This document shows, piece after piece, positions 54,047-64,000 of a stretch of DNA of 64,000 nt. The stretch comes from Salminus brasiliensis (Eukaryota; Chordata; Actinopteri; Characiformes; Bryconidae). Position numbers and translations under genes: made by a program. The stretch spans positions 97,214,591 to 97,278,590 of the forward strand of contig NC_132878.1 of assembly GCF_030463535.1 (NCBI RefSeq). Direction: 5' to 3'. Position 1 is the first letter of the stretch. The number at the start of each line of letters is the position of its first letter. The notes under the pieces are model-generated. The model searched no databases and was not told the DNA's origin. It saw only the letters and a program-made list of their open reading frames with translations.

Positions 54047-55140
54047 ATCAAAACAGAGGCACAGCTTTCCAGAAGACCTGGTATCATTCCTGTGGACAGC
54101 TTGAAAACAGTACCGAACAGAATCGGGGTGTGAAGAGGAAGGATCATGGGAAAACACAGAGGAAATTTGCAAGAACTTAAACCAACCCTTGAAAGGAGCT
54201 TCCACCAGTGATCCTGGTTCAGAGCTGGTTAATCTGCCGCCTGTAACTGCAGATCAATTAGGGCTCGTTAAAACAGGCCCTCGCTCGGCTCTGATCCTAA
54301 TCTGGCCGACGGGAGCCAGACTGGGAGCTGTGGAGGAACATGGGTGGTTTCCACACTTGGCACTTTTGCAGACGGGAATGTGCCGTATGAACTCGGACCC
54401 TTCTAAACGGCCCCCAAAACCATCCGCAAGAACATCTCGGGAGGTGCCAGTCTGGCTACTGTTGGCCCAGGTCTACTTCACACCGGTTTCACTCACCGTA
54501 ACCAGATACAATAGAGGCCCCCCCGGCTGAACCATGGCACTGAAACCAGCGACCATCTGACCCGTCCACATTACCAAAGACCCAACAGTCCATGGACAGC
54601 GACATGCAGTCTGGAACGTCCAGCTAACGGAGGCTCAGATCAGATCCCACCTGTTCAGAGGATAACCCTCCTTTCCCTCCTCCTTGAGCTTAGCATGTCG
54701 CTAAACCCTCAGCTACAGCGGGCCTAGAGTCCCCCCCCAGAGCGGGACGAGGCCTGGATTCTGGCGGTTTCTGCAGATGGACGCACCTGACAAAATCAGA
54801 GCGTCCGCACAATTAAGGACGTCCTTGCCTTGAGCAGCCGGAGACTGGACATTTTGGCAACAAGCGCTAGTGCTAACCCTGCAGAGGTCCTCATGTTACA
54901 TGGCTGGGGTCTGAAGGAGTCGTGGTGTGGTGTAAACATCAGTGCTAACGAGGACCGGAAATAGACGCCCGCCCTCGTTAAAGTTCACGTGTGAAGACAA
55001 AGCACGGAGGCGGACAGAACCGAAATCGGGTGACGAGAAAACGCCCTTGATGAGAGAGGCATGTGGAAAGAGCAGCGTTATTTGATACTGGGAGCACTGG
55101 GGGTATGACACGATAAGCTGGAGTCCCAATTCCATCCTTT
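54047..55140. other. unclassified, no gene seen
   Basis: Mixed-composition sequence. An open frame at 54189-54530 (113 codons) has no recognisable domain and no supporting signals, so I do not call it. Confidence 0.4.
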
Positions 55141-55149
55141 TTCAATAAC

Positions 55150-55235
55150 ATAAAAACTCTTAAGTTCAACAGAAAGTGGAAATATGACCATATTAGAGTG
55201 TTTTGCCCACATGATAAAATATCGTGATAAATATC

Positions 55236-55308
<73 letters not shown>

Positions 55309-56330
55309 TATATATAAATAAATATAAAATGTCGTAAAATGTCTTTACATATCGGGATATACAGTTTTTCCATATCACTCATATCACTAGCTGGGCTTTA
55401 ATATGGTCAACAGAAAGTGGAAATTTGACCATATTCAAGTTTTTGTTTTTTTTTGACTACATGACAAAATATCGTTATATATATATATATATATAAAACG
55501 TAAAATGTCTTTAGATATCAGGATAAAGTTGTTCTACATCACCCATAACTCGCCGGGCTTTAAAGATTAACAGAAAGTGGAAATATGACCATATTCAAGC
55601 GTTTTGCCCACATGATAAAATATCGTGATAAATATCGTATATATATATAAAATGTCGTAAAATGTCTTTACATATTGGGATATACAGTTTTCCCATATCA
55701 CTCATATCACTAGCTGGGCTTTAATATGGTCAACAGAAAGTGGAAATTTGACCATGTTCAAGTTTGTTTTGTTTTTTTGACCACATGACAAAATATTGTG
55801 AATATATATCGTATATATATAAAATGTAAAATGTCTTTAAATATCGTGATATAAAGTTTTTCCATATCACCCATAACTCACCGGGCTTTAAAGATTAACA
55901 GAAAGTGGAAATTTGACCATATTCGAGTTTATCTACATGACAAAATATCGTGATTAATAACGTGTGTGTATATATATATATATATCGTAAAATGTCTTTA
56001 AATATCGGTATATAAAGTTTTTTCCTATATCACTCAGCACTAGCTGGGCTCTAATGTGGTCAACAGAAAGTGGAAATTTGATCATATTCAAGTTTGTCTA
56101 CATGACGAAATATTGCGATAAATATCGTATATCACGATAATTTAAGTAATTTTACGATAAAGTTTTTCCATATCGCTAAGCTCTAGCTGGGCTTTAATAT
56201 GGTCATATTTCCACTTTCTGTTGAACTTCAAAGCCCAGCTAGTTATGGGTAATATGGAAAAACTTTATATCACGATATTTTAAGACATTTTACGGTATAC
56301 GAGATTTATCGCAATATTTTGTGAAGCAGA
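55150..56330. repeat. tandemly amplified MITE (about 162 bp unit) with inverted terminal copy
   Basis: Six direct copies anchored by AACAGAAAGTGGAAATTTGA at 55168, 55409, 55569, 55732, 55897 and 56062, then one inverted copy at about 56195-56330. Units contain ATCGTGATAAATATCGTATA and TATCACTAGCTGGGC; related to the element at 60872-61160. Confidence 0.9.
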
Positions 56331-57108
56331 CAAAATGCACCAGCAACGTAAATCAAGATACGCTTCACCCCACTGAAATAAATAAGACCGATACACTCTC
56401 TGTAATGAAAGGTGCAGTTAATCAGTGCTGTTTAAGCGCTGCCGATGTCCACGATACACTCCTAAAAGCATACTGTGATAAATTTGTTATCGTGTTAACA
56501 ATATAATATAATAGAGTCATATTGCTCAGCTCTAAGTGCAGCTGTTAGTTATTGTACATTTATAGAGTCCCTCTTAACACTTCAGCCACAGGACAAAGGC
56601 TGCCAGTCATTAAAGTCCATAATAATAAAGTTAACAGCCGCTGTAGGATCACTCCGCCGTCGTCTGGATGTAGAACAAGAGCTTTAAATGTCAATAATAA
56701 TAAAAGTAGCTCAAACTGTTTGCTTGTCGATTACAGGTCTATTAGAGGTCACTGAACACCTCAGGCCCGCAGTCAGCAGCCTGCTAACGACCCTGATCTC
56801 AGCTCTGTAACACACCTACCAAAAACATCCACCCTCAGAACGCCTCCAGATCTTCTTTAGATCTGTAAAAGGACGGGTGGGGTGTGACGAGCAGGGCTGC
56901 ACCTTACTAATGAGTAAAGTTACTGAAAGGGGTTTGTTGGTGTGAAACAACACTTGGGTCAAAATAATTTAACCATAAAAATGAAAAACTAATAATTAGT
57001 AATTATTATATAGAATCAAAGATTATCAATTTAAATCAATTATAAATATCTTTAAAAGATTAGAAATGTTGATTTTCAATATTTGCTTTAATCTTCTTGC
57101 ACTTCAGA

Positions 57109-57144
<36 letters not shown>

Positions 57145-58490
57145 TACAGTAAAATTACCTCAATGTTACCAGGTAACCTCTGCTTTAGGTCACTTAATGT
57201 CAATATTTGTATTTAAACACTAAAATTTGGAATTAGGTCTAAACAATGTATTGATTTTGCTTTTTTTTATTATCATAATGTGCAAAAGACACATCACAGG
57301 ACATGCAAAGTCAACATTTATTAAAAGCTTTGCTTGATTATAAAAATTATAATATATACATTTTTATTTATTTTTGTATAATTTCCCATGACAGAGCCAC
57401 CAGACTGCCTAATACTATTTATTTCATCAGTTTTGAAAAGTCCAATGAAAAATAAGTATCTTAACTGTCCATAAAAAAAATGAAATTAAAAATGAAATAC
57501 ATTAAATTAAAAAGTATCTAAACTCTGCAGTTCCACAGTGCCACTCGTTTTCCTTTATTATGTTCTAATAACAACAAGATTGAACAGTAATCTGATTATT
57601 TATTTTATATATATTATGAATATTTATTTATTTATTTATTTATTTTATTTATTATAATATACAATAATCTTTCCTCCCGTACTGTGCAGCCTTATTGGGA
57701 ATGGTCATCACTGGGGTAAGACTGTATACAGTTAAGGTAATCATTATAAATGTAATTTTGCAACAGAGTGGTGCAGAGTTGTAATTAAGCAGATTTAAGG
57801 AGCTTTAAGAAGATTCCCTCACTGGCACACCGCCCTTAAACTCAGAAACAGACCACAGCCCAATAACAAACGGCCCACAATGCAACAGCAGCGCCGCAGA
57901 AACTCCTGTTAACCCGGGCCGATGAGGACACAGCCGTTACTTACTTACTATCGAGTTGCTTAAGACTGCAATTGACCAAGAGCGGCCTCCTCCGCCTGGC
58001 CAAGCTTACGGAGAGCCCCTCTGCTGGCCTCCGCCCAAAACACTCCCGGTCCTCAGACGGCCGAGGGGGAGCTCTTTAGGCCGCGGCTCGCCGTCTGCAG
58101 GAACACGCCTGCGTCCCAGACCACACTGCCCCCTACTCTGTGCTTACTAACACACTTCTACAGGCGTGTGTACTTAGGAGCACATTTAAGGGGGTAGAGT
58201 GTGGTTTAGACACAGCCCGCTTTCAGGGGGCGTGGCCTCTGATTTGGCCTCTCTTTGGTTTAATTAGCTTTTAATACGTTTGTTGGATGTTTGAAGGATT
58301 TTAAAATTAATAATGATAAAAATCTGTGTACTGCCCAGCACTACTGGCTTATATTAGCTAAATGCTTCATGAATACTATGTTTTTTTTTATATTAATATA
58401 ATAAAATTAATAATAAATAAATAAAGCAAACCCACCCTGTCCATCTATCTATATCTTTCTAAACAATTTTTTTTAAATCATGTCTCTATC
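56331..58490. other. AT-rich flank, no gene seen
   Basis: TTA run at 57113-57142, ATTT run near 57625, and a GC-rich island-like patch at 57900-58150 (CGGCCGAGGGGGAGC, CCGCGGCTCGCCG) that could be regulatory. No exon recognised. Confidence 0.4.
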
Positions 58491-58494
58491 TATC

Positions 58495-58499
<5 letters not shown>

Positions 58500-58556
<57 letters not shown>
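58500..58556. repeat. CA microsatellite
   Basis: About 28 CA units. Confidence 0.97.
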
Positions 58557-58557
<1 letters not shown>

Positions 58558-58560
58558 CCC

Positions 58561-58743
58561 TAAATTATATAATCAGAATTAAAGTTATATTTTTTGTTCA
58601 TTGGACAGATAAATATGTATATACACCAAAAAAAAAAAAAAAAGAAAGAAAGAAAATTAGATATATTTTTTGGTGTTTATACATATTTATCTGTCCAATG
58701 AACAAAAAAAAAAATATAGCTTTAATTCTGATTATATAAACTT
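58561..58743. repeat. near-perfect palindrome (fold-back MITE)
   Basis: The left arm (AATCAGAATTAAAGTTATAT ... TCATTGGACAGATAAATATG) is mirrored by the right arm (CATATTTATCTGTCCAATGA ... ATTCTGATTATATAA). Arms about 75 bp, with an A/GAAA-rich loop of about 35 bp. Confidence 0.93.
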
Positions 58744-58754
58744 AGGCCACTAAA

Positions 58755-58756
<2 letters not shown>

Positions 58757-58821
<65 letters not shown>

Positions 58822-58890
58822 CATATACACACATACACACATACATACACATACACACACACACACACAATATATATATATATATATATA
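58757..58890. repeat. TA/CA microsatellite
   Basis: About 30 TA units, then CATA/CA, then TA again. Confidence 0.97.
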
Positions 58891-58892
58891 TT

Positions 58893-59064
58893 AGAAGCGT
58901 AGACAACTCGCTCTTTATCAAGCCCAGGCATGTTAGGGTCATCTTCCTCCTCCTCCTCCTCCTCCTCACTGCAGTCTGGGGTCATGCCAGGAAGCAGCAC
59001 AAGTTCTACCCCAAAGACATTAACAGCAAGAAGCAGCATGCCCAGGTACATGTCCCTGTATAGC

Positions 59065-59068
<4 letters not shown>
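58893..59068. other. coding-like patch of unknown origin
   Basis: The minus strand reads DMYLGMLLLAVNVFGVELVL, then LPGMTPDCS, a Glu run of 8, and [18 protein letters not shown] without a stop, preceded by an acceptor-like TATACAG. The plus strand is open too. It is sandwiched between microsatellites. Not recognised; may be a retroposed or transposon fragment. Confidence 0.3.

Positions 59069-59069
<1 letters not shown>

Positions 59070-59120
<51 letters not shown>
59070..59120. repeat. GT microsatellite
   Basis: About 25 GT units. Confidence 0.97.
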
Positions 59121-59122
<2 letters not shown>

Positions 59123-59410
59123 CTTGCAGTACCATCGGAGAGGACCAACAACAGGAAAACAGGCTTACAGAGTGAGGCCGCACTTCTGGTCCCGCCTCTA
59201 AACACACTGTTTTCAGCACAAACTCAGAGCAGAGGCTCGGGTTCAGATTTCACGCGTCCTCATGAAGAGCCAGGTGTAAACACCCCCGGGAAGCAACGTG
59301 ATCCCGCTGAGGACGCATTCAGAGCCTCACTAAATGAACAATCCAGACCAAGAACCATCAACAAACAGCTGCACCCACAACAGTGAGCTGCACCACCTCC
59401 ACACGTCTGC

Positions 59411-59715
59411 AGAGAACTACTGCCAATAGAATAGGACCACCTGCAGGAGCAGATCAACATCATGAACCTCGGCTCCATGCTGCCTAATAATGACAGGCGT
59501 GGGCTATAGAGGGGTTCAAAGCCCCCCAGCATTGAGGAGCTGTGGAAGAACTTCATCCAACATCCTGACCTCAATAATGCAGCTCAGTCTCTGAATGTAA
59601 TCAATCAAATCCTCACAGCAATGCTCCTCCTCCAAAATCTAGTAGAAAGTCTTCTTCTCTGGACAGTAGAGACAGTTACTCCAACAGAAGCAGGAGAGAC
59701 TCTTTCTATAACTGA
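59411..59715. mobile_element. MITE family A, copy 7 (both ends missing)
   Basis: Interior only: CTGCCAATAGAATAGGACCA through GCCCCCCAGCATTGAGGAGC to CAACAGAAGCAGGAGAGACT. Truncated on the right by the GA-rich array. Confidence 0.8.
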
Positions 59716-59724
59716 ACACGAGAG

Positions 59725-59768
59725 AGACAGGCAGAGAGCGAGAGACAGCGAGAGAGAGAGAGAGACAC

Positions 59769-59813
<45 letters not shown>

Positions 59814-60040
59814 GAGACAGAGAGAGAGACAGAGAGAGGGAGAGAGAGACAGCGAGAGACAGCGAGAGGGAGAGAGAGACAGCGAGAGGGAGAGAGAGAC
59901 AGCGAGAGGGAGAGAGAGACAGCGAGAGGGAGAGAGAGACAGCGAGAGAGAGAGAGAGACAGCGAGAGGGAGAGAGAGAGAGACAGCGAGAGAGAGAGAC
60001 AGCGAGAGAGAGAGAGAGAGCGAGCGAGCGACAGAGCGAG
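59725..60040. repeat. GAGA/ACAGCGAGAGGGAGAG array
   Basis: GA-rich minisatellite with about 10 regular ACAGCGAGAGGGAGAGAGAG units. The apparent long reading frames (Arg/Glu or Ser/Leu repeats) are artefacts. Confidence 0.95.
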
Positions 60041-60292
60041 TAAGAGGAAGGCTGGAGATTCCTGAGAGACGCTGAGGGGCTCAACACTGGCTCCAGTTCA
60101 CAACATCTGGAGCTCATGTGCTGAGGAGCAGTACTGTAAAAAAACAATATATAATATTTTTTATATTAATATTGAGTAAAGCGGTGCACTAGCTGGCGAT
60201 GTTTGTGATTTTGCAAAAGTAACAAACAGAATATTCTGAATATTTTGTACCAAGAAAAACATTCTTAAAAAAAAAAAAACAGTGATATTTGT

Positions 60293-61240
60293 GTTAGGGA
60301 CAGACTGATACCACCGTTTCCTTTCCGATACTGATAACAGATTTTAAAGCATCTGCTGACACTGATACCAACTCGGCCTTAAACAGCGATACACGCTCTA
60401 AATCTAAACCGATACTTATAGGAGTTCCACTTTTTATAGGTTGTATTTTTTAATATCTGACCCTGAAAGAGCAGCGAGCTGCACAATAACACATTTCAGA
60501 GCTGAAATAATTAAAAACACCATTCCAACTCCACAGTGCAGAAACACGAGCAGGTGGGGAAGCAGAATCCGGCTCAGCTTCACCAAACAGCTTTTAACTG
60601 CTGTTTAAATTCACATTTTAGAGCCGTGAGAAAAAAAAACACCAGATTAGAAACAGAAAGAGCTTCTGCAGCTAATTTCACCCTTCAAGACTTCAGTGTT
60701 TCCTTTAAACAAGCTGCTGAAACTCTGAAAACTTCTGCTTTCTGAACCTAATAAACAGCACATGAAGACAGAACGAGCTGAAAGTTACATTTATGACTAG
60801 ATTGGCCGTTTTACTGTTTGATTAAAATGTAAAAAAAAAAAAATTCAATTAAGGAGTCAGTAAGCTTCATGGTAGAGCTGGGCAATATGACAATATTTTA
60901 TCCTATCGTGATAAATTGTGTATCAAGGTTTACAAAATGCTTTTGTGAGTGTATTGTGAATATCGTCAGAGCTTAAAAAGCACTGATTATTTGCATGTTG
61001 GGAGTAAAAAAATCACTCAGTATTGGAGAGTAGTTTAAAAATGTTTGACTGTTGGTGCATTTTGTCTAAATGAGAAAATAGTGATAAATATAAAAAACAT
61101 AAAAAAACAAAATCTTTAAATATCGTGATATTAAACCTTTTCCATATCGCCCAGCTCTACCTATCTGTGCTCTCTATCGCAGATACCGACACTGTGTGTA
61201 AGAGCCGGTATCCGCACTGATATAGACACTAGTTTGTACG
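60293..61240. mobile_element. hAT-like element interrupted by another MITE (candidate)
   Basis: Left part TAGGGACAGACTGATACCAC; right part near 61165-61235 with GCCGGTATCCGCACTGATAT. The 60872-61160 element lies between them, consistent with nesting. Confidence 0.4.
60872..61160. mobile_element. MITE with GTAGAGCTGGGCAATATG inverted ends
   Basis: Left GTAGAGCTGGGCAATATGAC, right (reverse) GTAGAGCTGGGCGATATGGA; 289 bp with ATCGTGATA motifs, no coding sequence. Same broad family as the tandem units at 55150-56330. Confidence 0.85.
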
Positions 61241-61259
61241 ATAATCACCCAGCCTTAAA

Positions 61260-61995
61260 TTATACACACCAACCAAGAAAACGACGACAACAACAACAAA
61301 AGACATGAAACGAAAAAGGAGGATTAAGAATAAAAATAAAATAAAACAGAATGAAAGAGAAAGAAGCTGAGAATGAAAGAACGAGAACCCACGACCATCA
61401 AACCATCAAGAGAACAAAGAGGGAACACAAACAAACCAGTGATAATAATAATAATAATAAATATTACATTTATTATTATTATATATATATGTATTCTTAT
61501 TATTATATTTAGCATTATAAATATTGTATATTTATTTTTATTATATATTTATTATTATTATTATTAATAAATATATATTATATAAAGTATATATATATTT
61601 TTTTAGAAGAACAAGTACTAAAGAGAAAAGAGAATGAAGAAGGACGAGAAGAATGAGAACCAGAGCAAAACAAAAGAAGAAATCTAGAACAAAAACAGAC
61701 AGGAGAACAGAAGCATTAGAACAAGAACAAAGAGAATAGAAAAAATGAGACCAGAGAACCGAAGAATGAGAATAAAGGAAAGAAAAGATCAAACATAAAT
61801 AAATAAACACAAGTACTAAAGACAAAAGAGAATAAAGATGAAAGAACGAGAACAAGAACAAAGACAACAGAAGAAACCAGACAAAACGAGAACCAAAGAA
61901 TGAAAACAAAAGAAAAGATCAAAAGAGCAGAAGAGTAAATAAAAACAAAAGACAAAGAAGAATGAAGATGAAAGGCAGAACAGAAATGAGAGAGT
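61260..61995. repeat. A-rich polypurine low-complexity region
   Basis: AAGAACGAGAA-type sequence with internal duplications (AGTACTAAAGA near 61615 and 61813) and ATA/TTA runs at 61440-61600. Confidence 0.8.
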
Positions 61996-62288
61996 AAAGG
62001 TGAGAAAGCGCGAGAGGGCTGGAGAGCGAGGCTGGTGGGACAGGGCCTGTACGGCCGGTGAGGGGGGGGGGTGTATTGGGCGCACCCTGGGAGGAGATAT
62101 TTGTGAAACAAATACCCAAAAGCCACAGCTGCTCCATCTGATGCAGAACACACACACACACACACACACACACACCTTAATACTCCTTTCCCCCCCCCAC
62201 CCCCCCGGATCCACAGCAGGACTCAGGATTGGGTGTGCAAACATAAAGCCTTCATACACTCCCTGCGACACCAGCAGCATATATACAC

Positions 62289-62690
62289 ACTGTCCAAATG
62301 TTTGTGGACACCCCTTCTAACAAACACATTCAGCTACTTTAAGTTGCACATAGATGACCCCATCAGCTCCATGCTGCCTAATAAAGCCAGGAGTGGGCTA
62401 GAGGGGTATAAAGCCCCCCAGCATTGAGGAGCTGTGGAGCAGTGGAAGAGCTGTGTTCTCTGGACTGACGGTGGTGGAGCTCCATCCAGTACTTTTGGGA
62501 TAAGTTGGGGATGATGAGGTGGGGTGTTGAACATCATCACCATCCAACATCCTGACCTCACTAACGCAATCCTCACAGCAATGTTCCTCCTCCAAAATCT
62601 AGTAGAGAGTCTTCAACAGAAGCAGCAGGATCAACTCGACAGAAGTGATGAATGAGCAGGTGTCCCAATACTTTTGTCCACATAGTGTAA
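62289..62690. mobile_element. MITE family A, copy 8
   Basis: Both ends intact: CTGTCCAAATGTTTGTGGAC ... CCAATACTTTTGTCCACATA; slightly shortened interior. Confidence 0.88.
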
Positions 62691-63000
62691 AAGTCTCCAC
62701 CACCCGTTAGCCACTTTAGCCTTGTAGCTTGTAGCAAACGTGACGTGGCTGACTGACGTCACTCCAGAGGACATTTGATTTTTTGCCAGGTTCTGGCTGT
62801 AAGGGCCTGTTTGCCCTCTTTGAGTGTCAATAGAACCCGATGTAGATCCGGAACCCGAGCCCTCGCATCCGGGTTAACCTAAAACCTTAGACCATCACTC
62901 GGGGGGTGTGTGTGTGTGTCGAGGCTGGGATTTCACCTATTCATTCTGTCCGAGAGTGGGACGCATTTTCTCTCATCAGCTGTCAGGAAGTAGGAACACT
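62691..63000. other. unclassified flank
   Basis: No feature recognised apart from a short GT run at 62907-62920. Confidence 0.4.
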
Positions 63001-63005
63001 AGGTG

Positions 63006-63009
<4 letters not shown>

Positions 63010-63064
<55 letters not shown>
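63010..63064. repeat. GT microsatellite
   Basis: About 27 GT units. Confidence 0.97.
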
Positions 63065-63067
<3 letters not shown>

Positions 63068-63287
63068 GGGGGGAAAGGGCGTCTGGAAAGGTAAGCAGAT
63101 TAATCTATTATGCTCATGAATAACAGGGTGAAAGGTCTTCATTAGTAGGTGGAGGTCAGTTTGTTCACCTGGGAAAGGTGTGATAGCCCCGCCCACCTGA
63201 GCTAAGCAAAACTGAGATTTACCTGGGAAAGGTGAGAAAAGTTAGCCACCCAGGCTACTTGGTGAGATGGGGGCAAAAAGATGAGCC

Positions 63288-63490
63288 GACCGGGGCAAAG
63301 GGGCCAGAGAACCCCCCTCCTCACCTGGAGCAAAGGGGCCAGAGAACACCGGCCTCGCCCGGGGCAAAGGGGCCAGAGAACCCCCCTCCTCACCTGGGGC
63401 AAAGGGGCCAGAGAACCCCCCCTCCTCACCGGCCGTACAGTCAGATGAACCCGGCCTCGCCCGGGGGCAAAGGGGCCAGACGAGCCTGAC
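63288..63490. repeat. GGGGCAAAGGGGCCAGAGAA minisatellite
   Basis: About five units of 37-48 bp combining GGCAAAGGGGCCAGAGAACC and CCCCTCCTCACCTGG. Confidence 0.92.
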
Positions 63491-63618
63491 TTCACCTGGG
63501 ACAGGCCAGAGAAACTGGCTTAGTCTGAGATTCACCTGGGTAAGGTGTGATAGACCTGCTTCACCTGAGAGTGAGTGTGAAAGATGAATCACCTGGGAAC
63601 AGCGAGATAAAGGAGGGT

Positions 63619-63619
<1 letters not shown>

Positions 63620-63702
<83 letters not shown>
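63620..63702. repeat. GA microsatellite
   Basis: About 40 GA units. Confidence 0.98.
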
Positions 63703-63706
<4 letters not shown>

Positions 63707-64000
63707 GGGGTGAATGTGATGGTACCGCTGTGTGCTGCGTATCCAGGCGATCAGCTCCATGGGGACCAAACACACAGCACTCTAACAAACAGCCCACCGT
63801 GAGCCGACGCCGAACACACAGGGAGTCGCTCGTCACCAGGACACGCCGCTGAACTCTGCAGCTGCTTTACATCTCATCACAAATCACTCAAACAGGAAGT
63901 TCATCCAAACTGCACGAAACACCAACGCGGTCCTCCAGCAAGGCCAAGACATAGCGACGCCGCACACACGCCACTAATTTGCATAGTGCTAATTACCAGG
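63703..64000. other. right edge, moderately CpG-containing, unresolved
   Basis: Contains a minus-strand ATG with a short open frame (MELIAWIRST, near 63759) followed by a GT that could be a donor. Not enough to call a first exon. Confidence 0.25.

Noticed and set aside
54189..54530. 113-codon plus-strand open frame with non-repetitive composition
   Set aside because: Starts with a plausible ATG but has no recognisable domain, no splice or promoter context, and length is within chance for this GC content.
59605..60147. Ser/Leu-rich 180-codon and Arg/Glu-rich 140-codon frames
   Set aside because: Both are translations of the GAGA array and part of a MITE copy.
63720..63800. A first exon starting MELIAWIRST with a possible donor
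   Set aside because: Only a short frame next to a GA repeat; no link to b4galt3 can be shown without transcript data.

Overview
This is vertebrate nuclear DNA, almost certainly from a ray-finned (teleost) fish. Three multi-exon genes with consensus GT/AG splice sites sit in a background of CA/TA/GA microsatellites, minisatellites, tRNA-derived SINEs and non-autonomous Tc1/mariner-like and hAT-like transposons typical of teleosts. The species cannot be named from the sequence. There are no prokaryotic features, CRISPR arrays or operons.

All three genes lie on the minus strand, so they read right to left. (1) cep85 (centrosomal coiled-coil protein 85): non-coding exon 1 and a CpG-rich promoter at about 14.98-15.24 kb, ATG at 10814, then coding exons down to 113. 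The last part of the gene lies off the left edge; 571 codons are visible. (2) mtdh (metadherin/LYRIC/AEG-1): complete, 11 coding exons from 35384 to 20801, 481 residues, all exon phases consistent, with the SND1-binding tryptophan pair present. (3) b4galt3 (beta-1,4-galactosyltransferase 3): complete, 6 coding exons from 51833 to 45612, 393 residues, with a signal anchor, the DVD motif, the WGWGGEDDD block and the M/H metal-site residues. The exons were assembled by hand from splice sites, reading phase and protein similarity. The three genes share no obvious pathway (centrosome; ER membrane/RNA-binding scaffold; Golgi glycosylation), and their adjacency is probably only syntenic.

Repeat layout: 0-10 kb, cep85 introns with a complete TA-flanked mariner-like MITE, a 34-bp minisatellite and several copies of an abundant 0.3-0.55 kb MITE; 9.7-14.9 kb, a TCTG array, a 2-kb GTATAC/GT minisatellite and a GC-rich array; 15.5-18.5 kb, a 65-bp satellite made from the end of the abundant MITE; 19.0-20.0 kb, a hAT-like element with an 8-bp target duplication; 20.8-35.4 kb, mtdh with array-filled introns; 35.4-45.6 kb, intergenic with SINEs and DNA-transposon remnants; 45.6-51.8 kb, b4galt3 with four intronic minisatellites; 52-64 kb, an 82-bp satellite, a tandemly amplified MITE, palindromes and microsatellites, with no gene I can defend.

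The most notable non-genic structure is the 65-bp satellite at 15.55-18.50 kb. It looks born from the terminal inverted repeat of a neighbouring MITE and already contains a 13-monomer (845-bp) higher-order duplication. The second theme is that several splice acceptors use a microsatellite or minisatellite as their pyrimidine tract. I did not find a convincing new molecular system.
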